A stretch of DNA of 5,718 nt from Flavobacteriaceae bacterium (GTDB lineage Bacteria > Bacteroidota > Bacteroidia > Flavobacteriales > Flavobacteriaceae): contig NZZH01000004.1 of assembly GCA_002702405.1 (NCBI GenBank), positions 9,740 to 15,457 on the forward strand, read 5' to 3'. The notes beneath the pieces are model-generated. The model was not told the origin of the DNA. It ran no database searches and was given only the letters and a program-made list of their open reading frames with translations. The number at the start of each line of letters is the position of its first letter. The stretch's first letter is position 1. The position numbers and the translations under genes are program-made. This document shows, piece by piece, positions 1 through 5,718 of this stretch.

Positions 1-3
1 ACT

Positions 4-1815
4 ATGAAAGCTATCAAAAATATAGCAATTATTGCACATGTTGATCATGGGAAGACCACCCTTGTTGATAAGATACTTCATCATTGCAACCTGTTCCGAT
101 CTAATGAAAGTACAGGAGAACTTATTTTAGACAACAATGATTTAGAGCGTGAACGTGGTATTACAATTCTTTCTAAAAACGTTGCTGTGGTCTATAAAGA
201 TGTTAAAATTAATATTATTGACACACCTGGACACGCTGATTTTGGAGGTGAAGTAGAACGAGTTTTAAACATGGCTGACGGGGTACTCTTACTTGTAGAC
301 GCCTTCGAAGGACCAATGCCACAAACTAGATTTGTATTAAAAAAAGCCATTGACCTTAAATTAAAGCCCATAGTAGTTATAAATAAAGTTGACAAACAAA
401 ACTGCACTCCAGATATTGTGCATGAATCAGTTTTTGATTTGATGTTTGAACTGGATGCAGATGAATGGCAATTAGATTTCCCTACGGTTTATGGCTCTGC
501 AAAAAATAATTGGATGAGTACAGACTGGAAAAAACAAACAGATTCTGTTTCTCCACTTTTGGATATGGTCCTTGAACATGTTCCTAGTCCAGAAATTGAA
601 GAAGGAAATACTCAAATGCTAATCACTTCATTAGACTTTTCGTCATTTACCGGTAGAATTGCAATTGGAAGATTGCAAAGAGGTCAGTTAACTTCAGGAA
701 TGAAAGTTAATTTAATAAAGCGAGACGGTTCTAAAATTCCATCACGTATTAAAGAAATAAATCTTTTTGATGGCCTAGTACGTAAAAAAGTTGACAATGT
801 CGAACCTGGAGATCTATGCGCTGTAATTGGTCTTGAAGATTTTCAAATTGGCGATACTATTGCTGATTTTGAAGCTCCTGAATCTTTACCAACTATTGCA
901 ATTGATGAGCCTACCATGAGTATGCTTTTTACAATAAATGATTCTCCTTTTTTCGGACAGGAAGGTAAGTTTGTGACTTCTCGTCACATTCGAGAACGAC
1001 TTGAAAAAGAGCTTGAAAAAAACTTAGCAATGCGTCTTGAAACAACAGATAGTTCTGATAAGTTTATAGTTTTTGGCCGCGGAGTGCTTCATCTTTCAGT
1101 TCTCATTGAAACAATGAGAAGAGAGGGTTATGAACTTCAAATTGGCCAGCCTCAGGTAATTCTAAAAGAAAATGATGGTGTAAAAATGGAACCTATTGAG
1201 GAACTAACCATTGATCTACCTGAAGATGTATCTGGAAAAGTAATAGAAATGGTAACCCTTAGGAAAGGGGAGATGCTCGCTATGAGCCCCAAAGGGGATC
1301 GTATGATTTGCGAATTTAAAATTCCTTCTAGAGGGATCATCGGACTTAGAAATCAACTTTTAACAGCTACTGCAGGAGAGGCAATTATGAATCATCGTTT
1401 TGTTGAATTTAGTCCCTACAGAGGAGAAATTGCTGGTAGGATAAACGGTTCTTTAATTTCGATGGAAAAAGGATTAGCCATACCATACTCTTTAGATAAA
1501 CTTCAAGAACGCGGAAAATTCTTTGTTGCTCCTAATGAATTAATTTATACGGGGCAAGTCATAGGAGAAAACACAAGACAAGACGATATGGTTGTTAATG
1601 TAACCAAGACAAAGAAATTGTCTAATGTTCGCGCAGCTGGATCTGACGATAAAGTTAAACTGGCACCACCAATTAAGTTTTCATTAGAGGAAGCTCTTGA
1701 GTATATTCAAAAAGACGAATATGTAGAGGTGACTCCAAACTCTTTGAGACTTAGAAAAATTTTATTAGATGAGAATGAAAGAAAGCGGCAAGCCGTCAAT
1801 TATGTCGCCATTTAA
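4..1815 (+). CDS. typA: Ribosome-associated translational GTPase TypA/BipA
   Basis: TypA/BipA is a cytoplasmic GTPase of the EF-G/LepA superfamily that binds the 70S ribosome. It is known in other bacteria for roles in 50S assembly, growth at low temperature and stress adaptation. All five GTP-binding motifs are visible: AHVDHGKT (residues 11-18), RGIT (51-54), DTPGH (73-77), NKVD (127-130) and SAK (165-167). An EF-Tu-like beta-barrel domain follows (about 200-295), then EF-G-like domains III and V (about 300-385 and 395-475). The last part is the TypA-specific C-terminal domain, beginning after PSRGIIGLR (441-449) and including NVTKTKKLSN (532-541). At 603 residues it matches the family (E. 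coli about 607), so it is intact. The ATG gives the expected IKNIAIIAHVDHGK N-terminus. Only three bases lie upstream, so promoter and ribosome binding site are outside the window. It converges with the serine hydrolase gene across 78 bp. Confidence 0.98.
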   Translation: MKAIKNIAIIAHVDHGKTTLVDKILHHCNLFRSNESTGELILDNNDLERERGITILSKNVAVVYKDVKINIIDTPGHADFGGEVERVLNMADGVLLLVDAFEGPMPQTRFVLKKAIDLKLKPIVVINKVDKQNCTPDIVHESVFDLMFELDADEWQLDFPTVYGSAKNNWMSTDWKKQTDSVSPLLDMVLEHVPSPEIEEGNTQMLITSLDFSSFTGRIAIGRLQRGQLTSGMKVNLIKRDGSKIPSRIKEINLFDGLVRKKVDNVEPGDLCAVIGLEDFQIGDTIADFEAPESLPTIAIDEPTMSMLFTINDSPFFGQEGKFVTSRHIRERLEKELEKNLAMRLETTDSSDKFIVFGRGVLHLSVLIETMRREGYELQIGQPQVILKENDGVKMEPIEELTIDLPEDVSGKVIEMVTLRKGEMLAMSPKGDRMICEFKIPSRGIIGLRNQLLTATAGEAIMNHRFVEFSPYRGEIAGRINGSLISMEKGLAIPYSLDKLQERGKFFVAPNELIYTGQVIGENTRQDDMVVNVTKTKKLSNVRAAGSDDKVKLAPPIKFSLEEALEYIQKDEYVEVTPNSLRLRKILLDENERKRQAVNYVAI

Positions 1816-1893
1816 GGTTATATAACTTAGACTCTCTATTTGGTTTTGTTATTATATCAGTACCATTTGGGACTAGTCTTAAGGCGCCTCTTA

Positions 1894-3045
1894 CTAGAGA
1901 CTATCTATGTGGGAATCAACTATTTTTTTAACAAAATCTCCAATTTTTGAAGAATCAATCCATCGCGCCACTATAACTAAGTTGTATTCTGGAACTATTA
2001 CGAGATAATTTCCGCCAAATCCAGCACCAAAAAAAATATTTTCAGATAAACCCTCCCATTTTCTTTCACCTTTATTTAGCCACCACATGTAACCATAAGA
2101 GTCATTATTCTTAGATGGTTGTTGAACCAATTCAATCCATTCAGGTTTTAATAGTAATTTTTCGTTCCAAATACCATTTCTAAGAAACAACAAACCAAAT
2201 CTTGCATGATCCATTGAGTTAATAAAAATTCCGCCTCCAAAATGACCACCTCCACTAACAGAATTTATCATTAATCCATCTATTAGAATTTTTGACTTTT
2301 CATAACCGAACCATCTCCAAGTTTTAGAAGCTCCAATAGGGTCCATTATATCGTCTTTTAAAATTTTAGGAAGAGGTTTTTTTAGAATATTCAAAAGCGA
2401 GAATGATAATAAATTCACCCTAACATCATTGTATTTGTATGCTTTACCGGGTTCTGGGATTTGTTGGATTTTTAACTCTTCAAGACTTAAATTTCTTGGA
2501 GGTCTATCAGCCCAGTCAAAAGTTTCAAATAGATTACCTTTCCATTGAGAGGATTGATTTAAAAGATGATGCCATGTAATTTGTCTATTATGATTGGATG
2601 AAAACTTCCCATCTTGGATATAATCTTTAAGCTTATCATTTAGTTTAAACAAACCCTTTTGATAAGCAAGTCCTGCAATTGTGGACAGATAGCTTTTAGT
2701 AACACTAAAAGTCATGTCTACTCTGTTGACATCACCCCATTTCCCAATAATATAACCGTCTTTAATAATAAGCCCATTTGGATCTTGTCTTGATTTAGTA
2801 GGGCCTTTAATTTCAAACCCTGGTTCGTAGCCAAAAGCCATTCGGATAGCTTTTTTTAAATTTCGATCAACTTTATTCTCATTATTGACTGCAAATTCAA
2901 TTGCCTCCTTAATTTTTTCATTATCAAGACCTAAAACGACTGGATCTTTTTCTTCCCATTTACCATCAGGATAATATAATTTCTGAGCATCTATTGAAAC
3001 GGTAAGAAAAACAAAAAGAACTGAAAATAACTTTAATTTATTCAT
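1894..3045 (-). CDS. Secreted serine hydrolase, class C beta-lactamase / NylB-like family
   Basis: The 383-residue protein belongs to the beta-lactamase-related serine hydrolase family (PF00144: class C beta-lactamases, esterases, D-aminopeptidases, 6-aminohexanoate-dimer hydrolase). Residues 1-20 form a typical signal peptide (basic MNKLK, hydrophobic core, likely cut after SIDA). There is no lipobox cysteine, so a soluble periplasmic or exported protein is expected. The nucleophile motif SVTK is at 114-117. The second motif is YND (205-207), where beta-lactamases have YxN. SVSGGGHFGGG (262-272) and a C-terminal GAGFGG (340-345) follow, the latter standing where KTG/HTG occurs in beta-lactamases and PBPs. 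This pattern favours an esterase, amidase or peptidase over a true beta-lactamase; the substrate cannot be read from sequence. The frame continues upstream to a TTG at 3078, but ATG 3045 is chosen because the signal peptide begins there and a promoter candidate lies between. It is divergent from the DUF6607 gene; co-function is unproven. Confidence 0.9.
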   Translation of the reverse strand: MNKLKLFSVLFVFLTVSIDAQKLYYPDGKWEEKDPVVLGLDNEKIKEAIEFAVNNENKVDRNLKKAIRMAFGYEPGFEIKGPTKSRQDPNGLIIKDGYIIGKWGDVNRVDMTFSVTKSYLSTIAGLAYQKGLFKLNDKLKDYIQDGKFSSNHNRQITWHHLLNQSSQWKGNLFETFDWADRPPRNLSLEELKIQQIPEPGKAYKYNDVRVNLLSFSLLNILKKPLPKILKDDIMDPIGASKTWRWFGYEKSKILIDGLMINSVSGGGHFGGGIFINSMDHARFGLLFLRNGIWNEKLLLKPEWIELVQQPSKNNDSYGYMWWLNKGERKWEGLSENIFFGAGFGGNYLVIVPEYNLVIVARWIDSSKIGDFVKKIVDSHIDSL

Positions 3046-3080
3046 ACTAGATTTATCTTTTTCATTATTTTTATTCAATC

Positions 3081-3113
3081 CAAATAAAAATTAATTTAAT
3101 ATGCTAAAACAAA
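3081..3113 (-). promoter_or_regulatory. Candidate promoter of the serine hydrolase gene
   Basis: On the minus strand a TTTG (3113-3110) is followed after 21 bases by TTTATTTG (3088-3081). This resembles the Bacteroidota sigma factor pattern TTTG...TAnnTTTG, with one mismatch in the -7 element (T instead of A at its second base). Transcription would begin near 3075, leaving about 30 nt of leader before ATG 3045. The -33 element lies inside the first codons of the divergent DUF6607 gene, so the two promoters must be closely packed. In AT-rich DNA such matches occur by chance, so confidence is moderate to low. Confidence 0.35.
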
Positions 3114-4003
3114 TTTTTTGTTTATTAACCCTGCTAACATTTTTTTCGATAAATAGCCAATCTAAGAAAAATAAAGATAAGCAATCTATCAAAGAGATGT
3201 GCGGTTGTTTTGAAATTCGATTTGATTTTGCAGAAACATTCATACCTAATTATAACGAAGATTATACTCCATCAAAAAATTATAGCACTGGAGGCTTAGA
3301 ATGGGCACAGTTGGTAATGGAGGATAAAAACAATGTTTCAATTCAACATATTTTAATCACGGGGGATGAAGACAATCCATATATAGTAAAGCATTGGAGG
3401 CAAGATTGGATCTATGAAAATACAGATTTTTATGTCTATGATCACGATAATAAATGGACCTACATAAAGAAAGACAAAAGGGAAGTTAAAGGGCAATGGA
3501 CTCAGAAAGTTTTTCAGGTTGATGATAGTCCAAGATATGAGGGGACTGCTTCCTGGGTTCATGTAGATGGTAAAAGTTATTGGGAAAACACTACTTCTGC
3601 ACCATTACCAAGACGTGAGTATTCAAAGAGGAAAGATTATAATGTCACAATCAGAGGAAATAGACAAGAAATAACTAAAAGTGGTTGGATTCACGATCAA
3701 AACAATAAAAAAGTTGTGAGAAAAAACGGAAAACCGGATATGATATTGGCATTTGAAAAAGGGTTTAACAATTATGTAAAAGTTGAAGATGAAAAATGTA
3801 AAGCGGCATCCGATTGGTGGTTTAAGAACAAATCCAAATGGGAAATTGTAAGAAATAAATGGTCAGAAGTATATGCAAGAAATAAAAATCTTAGTTTAAA
3901 AAGAACAGTCAGCAATACACCTCTATTCATGAAGCTCTTTTCTGAAGACTTAAAAGGAGCTGACAAAATCAATAAAACAATTGAATCTTTTGTTAACGAT
4001 TAA
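3101..4003 (+). CDS. DUF6607 family protein, exported, function unknown
   Basis: I recognise this 300-residue protein as DUF6607, a Bacteroidota family with no assigned biochemical role. Residues 1-20 form a signal peptide (basic MLK, hydrophobic stretch, likely cut near INS/QS), so the mature protein should be periplasmic or outside the cell. The mature part opens with CGC (34-36) and FDFAETF (41-47). Highly conserved-looking blocks follow: QHIL (82-85), KHWRQDW (97-103), GQWTQKVFQVDDSPRYEG (131-148), WVHVDGKSYWENTT (152-165), PLPRREY (168-174), GWIHDQNN (195-202), and a C-terminal Cys233 with WW (239-240). The density of Trp, His, Tyr and charged residues in short strand-like blocks suggests a beta-rich fold with a polar binding site; that is inference. 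Three cysteines remain after signal removal, so a disulfide is possible. Length is normal for the family. The ATG has no Shine-Dalgarno, only an A/T-rich leader, as usual here. A weak -7-like TATCTTTT lies at 3054-3061. The gene appears monocistronic. Confidence 0.9.
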   Translation: MLKQIFCLLTLLTFFSINSQSKKNKDKQSIKEMCGCFEIRFDFAETFIPNYNEDYTPSKNYSTGGLEWAQLVMEDKNNVSIQHILITGDEDNPYIVKHWRQDWIYENTDFYVYDHDNKWTYIKKDKREVKGQWTQKVFQVDDSPRYEGTASWVHVDGKSYWENTTSAPLPRREYSKRKDYNVTIRGNRQEITKSGWIHDQNNKKVVRKNGKPDMILAFEKGFNNYVKVEDEKCKAASDWWFKNKSKWEIVRNKWSEVYARNKNLSLKRTVSNTPLFMKLFSEDLKGADKINKTIESFVND

Positions 4004-4090
4004 TTTTTTTAACTTTAATAAAAAGAGGACAACTTTGGTAAATACTTTTAAATAAACATTCGTGTTTTTAGTATAGTGATTCTGAAAACA

Positions 4091-4128
4091 TTTTAAAACA
4101 GATTCATGCCCCATGAATCCGTTTAAAA
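4091..4128. repeat. 38-nt imperfect inverted repeat (candidate terminator or operator)
   Basis: The core is a perfect 8-bp stem, GATTCATG (4101-4108) with CATGAATC (4112-4119), closed by a CCC loop. After one A/C mismatch (4100/4120) it extends with AAAC/GTTT (4096-4099 with 4121-4124), a single bulged A (4095), and TTTT/AAAA (4091-4094 with 4125-4128), giving 16 base pairs. It lies 87 bp after the DUF6607 stop and 3 bp before a promoter-like element. No clean T-run follows on either strand, which weakens the terminator reading. The position over the -33 region of the downstream promoter makes an operator for a dimeric regulator an equal possibility. The structure is seen directly; its role is inference. 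Confidence 0.6.
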
Positions 4129-4131
4129 CAC

Positions 4132-4139
4132 TAAATTTG
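4132..4139 (+). promoter_or_regulatory. Candidate -7 promoter element for the helicase gene
   Basis: TAAATTTG, followed by C, matches the Bacteroidota -7 consensus TAnnTTTG exactly. No TTG is found 17-23 bases upstream, where the -33 element is expected; that place is occupied by the inverted repeat. If used, transcription would start near 4145 and give a leader of about 125 nt before the helicase ATG, long enough for post-transcriptional control. Confidence 0.4.
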
Positions 4140-4229
4140 CGCCCCCTAAAGTTGAGACAGGGTTAGTATTAATTAATAATCTTTCATTTTTGGATCAAAC
4201 AAAAACGAATAACAGCATCCCTCAAAACC

Positions 4230-4253
4230 AATAAAAGACATATGAGTTTTATT
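4230..4253 (+). promoter_or_regulatory. Small hairpin in the helicase 5' leader
   Basis: AATAAAA (4230-4236) pairs with TTTTATT (4247-4253) around a 10-nt loop that contains CATATG. The stem is 7 bp of pure A/U, so it is weak and could melt with temperature. It ends 17 nt before the helicase ATG, and its loop holds the ATG of an 11-codon open frame. A role in translation control is only a possibility; in DNA this AT-rich such stems also arise by chance. Confidence 0.25.
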
Positions 4254-4277
4254 AACAAGTTTCCCCTAAAATGGTAG
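4242..4277 (+). CDS. Possible 11-residue upstream open reading frame (leader peptide), uncertain
   Basis: An ATG at 4242 opens a frame encoding MSFINKFPLKW and stopping at TAG 4275-4277. It overlaps the helicase start codon (4271-4273) by 7 nt in another frame, an arrangement that permits termination-reinitiation coupling. It has no recognisable Shine-Dalgarno, and such short frames are frequent by chance, so it may not be translated. No known attenuator peptide pattern (repeated regulatory codons) is present. An alternative reading is that a one-base difference would fuse this N-terminus to the helicase, but the long in-frame basic tail argues against that. Confidence 0.15.
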   Translation: MSFINKFPLKW

Positions 4278-5614
4278 GAGTAAAAAGAAAAAATTATCCC
4301 TCAAGAAAAAAAAATAAAGCACAAAGGGAACGAGCTATAGAATACCATTCAAAAGAAAATAAGAGTTCATCTACCGGAAGAAAAAAAACATCAGACCATG
4401 GGGAGAAAAAAAACTCAAGGTCGAAAACTAGAAAAAGTTTTGATCAGGGACACAAAAATAGAAATCTAAAATCAAGAAACAGATCAGGAGGTAGCAGGTT
4501 TAAAAAATCTGATTTGGAGCCCAGTATGATGGTTAACACTACTATCAAAATAAAAGATGATAAAAAGTGTTTTCAACCTCGGGCATTTTATCAACTAGAT
4601 ATTAGTCCAAAACTACAATCCAGAATCAAAAACAAGGGTTATAAAAAAACCACAGAAATTCAGGACAAAACTTTTGAAATCGTATCCCAAGGGGAAAGTA
4701 TAATTGGTATTGCTAACACTGGCACTGGAAAAACAGGTGCCTTTTTGATTCCTATCATTAACCGACTTATAAATAATAAAAATAAAAATAAGACCATCGT
4801 GTTAATCCCGACTAGAGAATTGGCCCAACAAGTAGATCAAGAATTTAAAAGCCTCACTAAAGGACTTAAAATTTTTAGTAGTTGTTTTATCGGTGGGACC
4901 AATGTCAATAAAGATATTAATAAACTGAGAAGACTGAATCACGTTATAATTGGAACTCCTGGGAGAATTAATGACATGATCAACCGCCGAGCACTGAAAT
5001 TACATGATTTTACCAAAGTAGTTTTGGACGAGTTTGATACAATGTTGGACATGGGCTTTATTCAAGAAGTGCAAAAGATAATTAATCAAATGCATAAAAG
5101 AAATCAGACTATTCTTTTTTCAGCCACAGAAAACCCAAAACAACAAAACATCATCGATAACTTAGTTAAGCAATACAAAAAAGTGAAAGTGTCTGAAGGA
5201 AAGGCAAATACTGACAATATTTATCAAGAGGTTATTAAACCAAAAGATGACAAGGAAAAAAACCAAATGTTGGTTGATCTTTTGAGAAAAAAGGAATTCA
5301 AAAAGGTTTTGATTTTTTCTGAAACTAAAAGACAGGTTTCTAAATTGTGTAGAGTTTTAAAGAAGTTTGATTTAAAAGTAGATGAGATTCATGGTGACAA
5401 ATCTCAGCAATATCGCTCCAAAGCGATTCAAAAATTTAAATTGGGGACTATACAAATAATGGTTGCAACTGATGTGGCCTCTCGAGGTATCGATATTGAT
5501 AATATTACCCATGTAATCAATTACAGAATTCCCAGTTCCAAAGAAAGTTATATTCACAGAATTGGGCGGACTGGAAGAGCCGGTAAAGAGGGCTATGCTC
5601 TTACTTTCATATAG
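4271..5614 (+). CDS. DEAD-box ATP-dependent RNA helicase (RhlE-like, DEFD variant)
   Basis: This 447-residue cytoplasmic RNA helicase uses ATP to open short RNA duplexes; relatives act in ribosome assembly, RNA turnover and cold adaptation. The two RecA-like domains carry the usual motifs: upstream aromatic F106 and Q-motif Q131, ANTGTGKT (148-155), PTREL (180-184), GG (208-209), TPGR (229-232), motif II DEFD (253-256), SAT (284-286), LIFSET (347-352), ATDVASRGID (399-408) and HRIGRTGR (429-436). HGDKSQ (374-379) and the overall pattern are closest to RhlE-type proteins. Three things are odd: motif II has Phe for Ala; residues 1-85 are an unstructured Lys/Arg/Ser-rich tail, whereas RhlE-like proteins usually carry the basic tail at the C-terminus; and only 11 residues follow motif VI. 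ATG 4271 is the first possible start after an in-frame stop at 4253-4255; there is no Shine-Dalgarno. A promoter element at 4132-4139 suggests its own transcription with a long leader. Confidence 0.94.
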   Translation: MVGVKRKNYPSRKKNKAQRERAIEYHSKENKSSSTGRKKTSDHGEKKNSRSKTRKSFDQGHKNRNLKSRNRSGGSRFKKSDLEPSMMVNTTIKIKDDKKCFQPRAFYQLDISPKLQSRIKNKGYKKTTEIQDKTFEIVSQGESIIGIANTGTGKTGAFLIPIINRLINNKNKNKTIVLIPTRELAQQVDQEFKSLTKGLKIFSSCFIGGTNVNKDINKLRRLNHVIIGTPGRINDMINRRALKLHDFTKVVLDEFDTMLDMGFIQEVQKIINQMHKRNQTILFSATENPKQQNIIDNLVKQYKKVKVSEGKANTDNIYQEVIKPKDDKEKNQMLVDLLRKKEFKKVLIFSETKRQVSKLCRVLKKFDLKVDEIHGDKSQQYRSKAIQKFKLGTIQIMVATDVASRGIDIDNITHVINYRIPSSKESYIHRIGRTGRAGKEGYALTFI

Positions 5615-5718
5615 ATCATTGAAATTCCAAGCCAAAAACACTAAATCAAATAAAAGTCATATCTTCCTCTATCACACAACCTTTGTATCTCAAAAAAGTA
5701 ATAGTCTAAACCAAAATT
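5615..5718. other. Right-edge non-coding sequence, nothing recognised
   Basis: After the helicase TAG there are 104 AT-rich bases up to the window edge. I see no stable hairpin with a T-run, no perfect TAnnTTTG element and no convincing start of a further gene. The helicase terminator is either weak or beyond the window. Confidence 0.5.

Larger units (their letters stand above)
4004..4270. other. 267-bp intergenic region with structured DNA and helicase leader
   Basis: This is the longest stretch without a confident gene. From left to right it contains a T-run just after the DUF6607 stop (4004-4010), an AT-rich part with no recognised signal, a strong inverted repeat (4091-4128), a perfect TAnnTTTG element (4132-4139), a short C-rich patch (4142-4146), a perfect 12-bp AT palindrome TATTAATTAATA (4167-4178), a small hairpin (4230-4253) and a very short open frame overlapping the helicase start. 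I see no tRNA, known riboswitch or confident protein gene. The likely reading is the 3' end of the DUF6607 transcript followed by the helicase promoter and 5' leader. Confidence 0.6.

Noticed and set aside
192..407. Open frame antisense to typA (also 1152-1340 on the same strand).
   Set aside because: They lie wholly within a strongly conserved gene, have no start signals and give compositions typical of reverse-strand shadows.
1875..1903. Imperfect hairpin (TAGTCT with AGACTA, and inner TAAG/CTTA) between typA and the serine hydrolase as a bidirectional terminator.
   Set aside because: The stem has a 4-nt bulge, short weak segments, no T-run on either strand, and it overlaps the end of the hydrolase gene.
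3353..3562. Antisense frames within the DUF6607 gene (also 3772-3972) and at the helicase 3' end (5372-5641).
   Set aside because: These are reverse-strand shadows of convincing genes with no independent domain or promoter evidence.
3992..4013. TTAA-CGA-TTAA followed by seven T's at the end of the DUF6607 gene as an intrinsic terminator.
   Set aside because: The stem is only four A/T pairs and includes the stop codon; the T-run is real, but a hairpin this weak is not convincing.
4113..4166. Seventeen-codon frame starting in the inverted repeat (MNPFKTLNLR...).
   Set aside because: It would start before the predicted transcription start and shows no protein-like or leader-peptide pattern.
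4143..4270. Eight-base direct repeat CCCCTAAA at 4143-4150 and 4263-4270, the second copy touching the helicase ATG.
   Set aside because: Only two copies of eight bases, 120 bp apart and without symmetry or further extension; chance is a sufficient explanation.
5607..5718. A frame shifted from the helicase stays open to the window edge and could hold a lost C-terminus.
   Set aside because: Its translation does not resemble the end of a DEAD-box domain, and an open frame of this length is expected by chance.

Overview
The window is low-GC DNA with the features of a marine or free-living member of the Bacteroidota, most likely a flavobacterium. The evidence is the AT-rich base composition, the lack of Shine-Dalgarno sequences before the starts, -7-type promoter elements of the Bacteroidota kind (TAnnTTTG), and a secreted protein family (DUF6607) that I associate with this phylum. 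The assignment rests on these signatures alone; no marker-gene comparison was possible.

Layout: (1) 4-1815 (+), typA/bipA, a complete translational GTPase gene starting at the left edge. (2) 1894-3045 (-), a secreted serine hydrolase of the class C beta-lactamase/NylB-like family, convergent with typA. (3) 3101-4003 (+), a secreted DUF6607 protein, divergent from the hydrolase across a 55-bp promoter gap. (4) 4004-4270, the largest non-coding stretch (267 bp). It holds a strong 38-nt inverted repeat, a perfect TAnnTTTG promoter element right after it, and a roughly 125-nt leader with a small hairpin and an 11-codon open frame overlapping the next start. (5) 4271-5614 (+), an RhlE-like DEAD-box RNA helicase with DEFD in motif II, a long basic N-terminal tail and almost no C-terminal tail. 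(6) 5615-5718, 104 bp in which I recognise nothing.

The genes do not form one operon: orientations alternate and the gaps contain their own promoter signals. TypA and the helicase are both RNA/ribosome-associated factors often linked to growth at low temperature, and the two middle genes encode exported proteins. No mobile element, CRISPR array, tRNA, rRNA or phage signature was seen. This looks like ordinary core or near-core chromosome. The points worth a second look are the uncharacterised DUF6607 protein, the structured region before the helicase and the helicase's unusual architecture.
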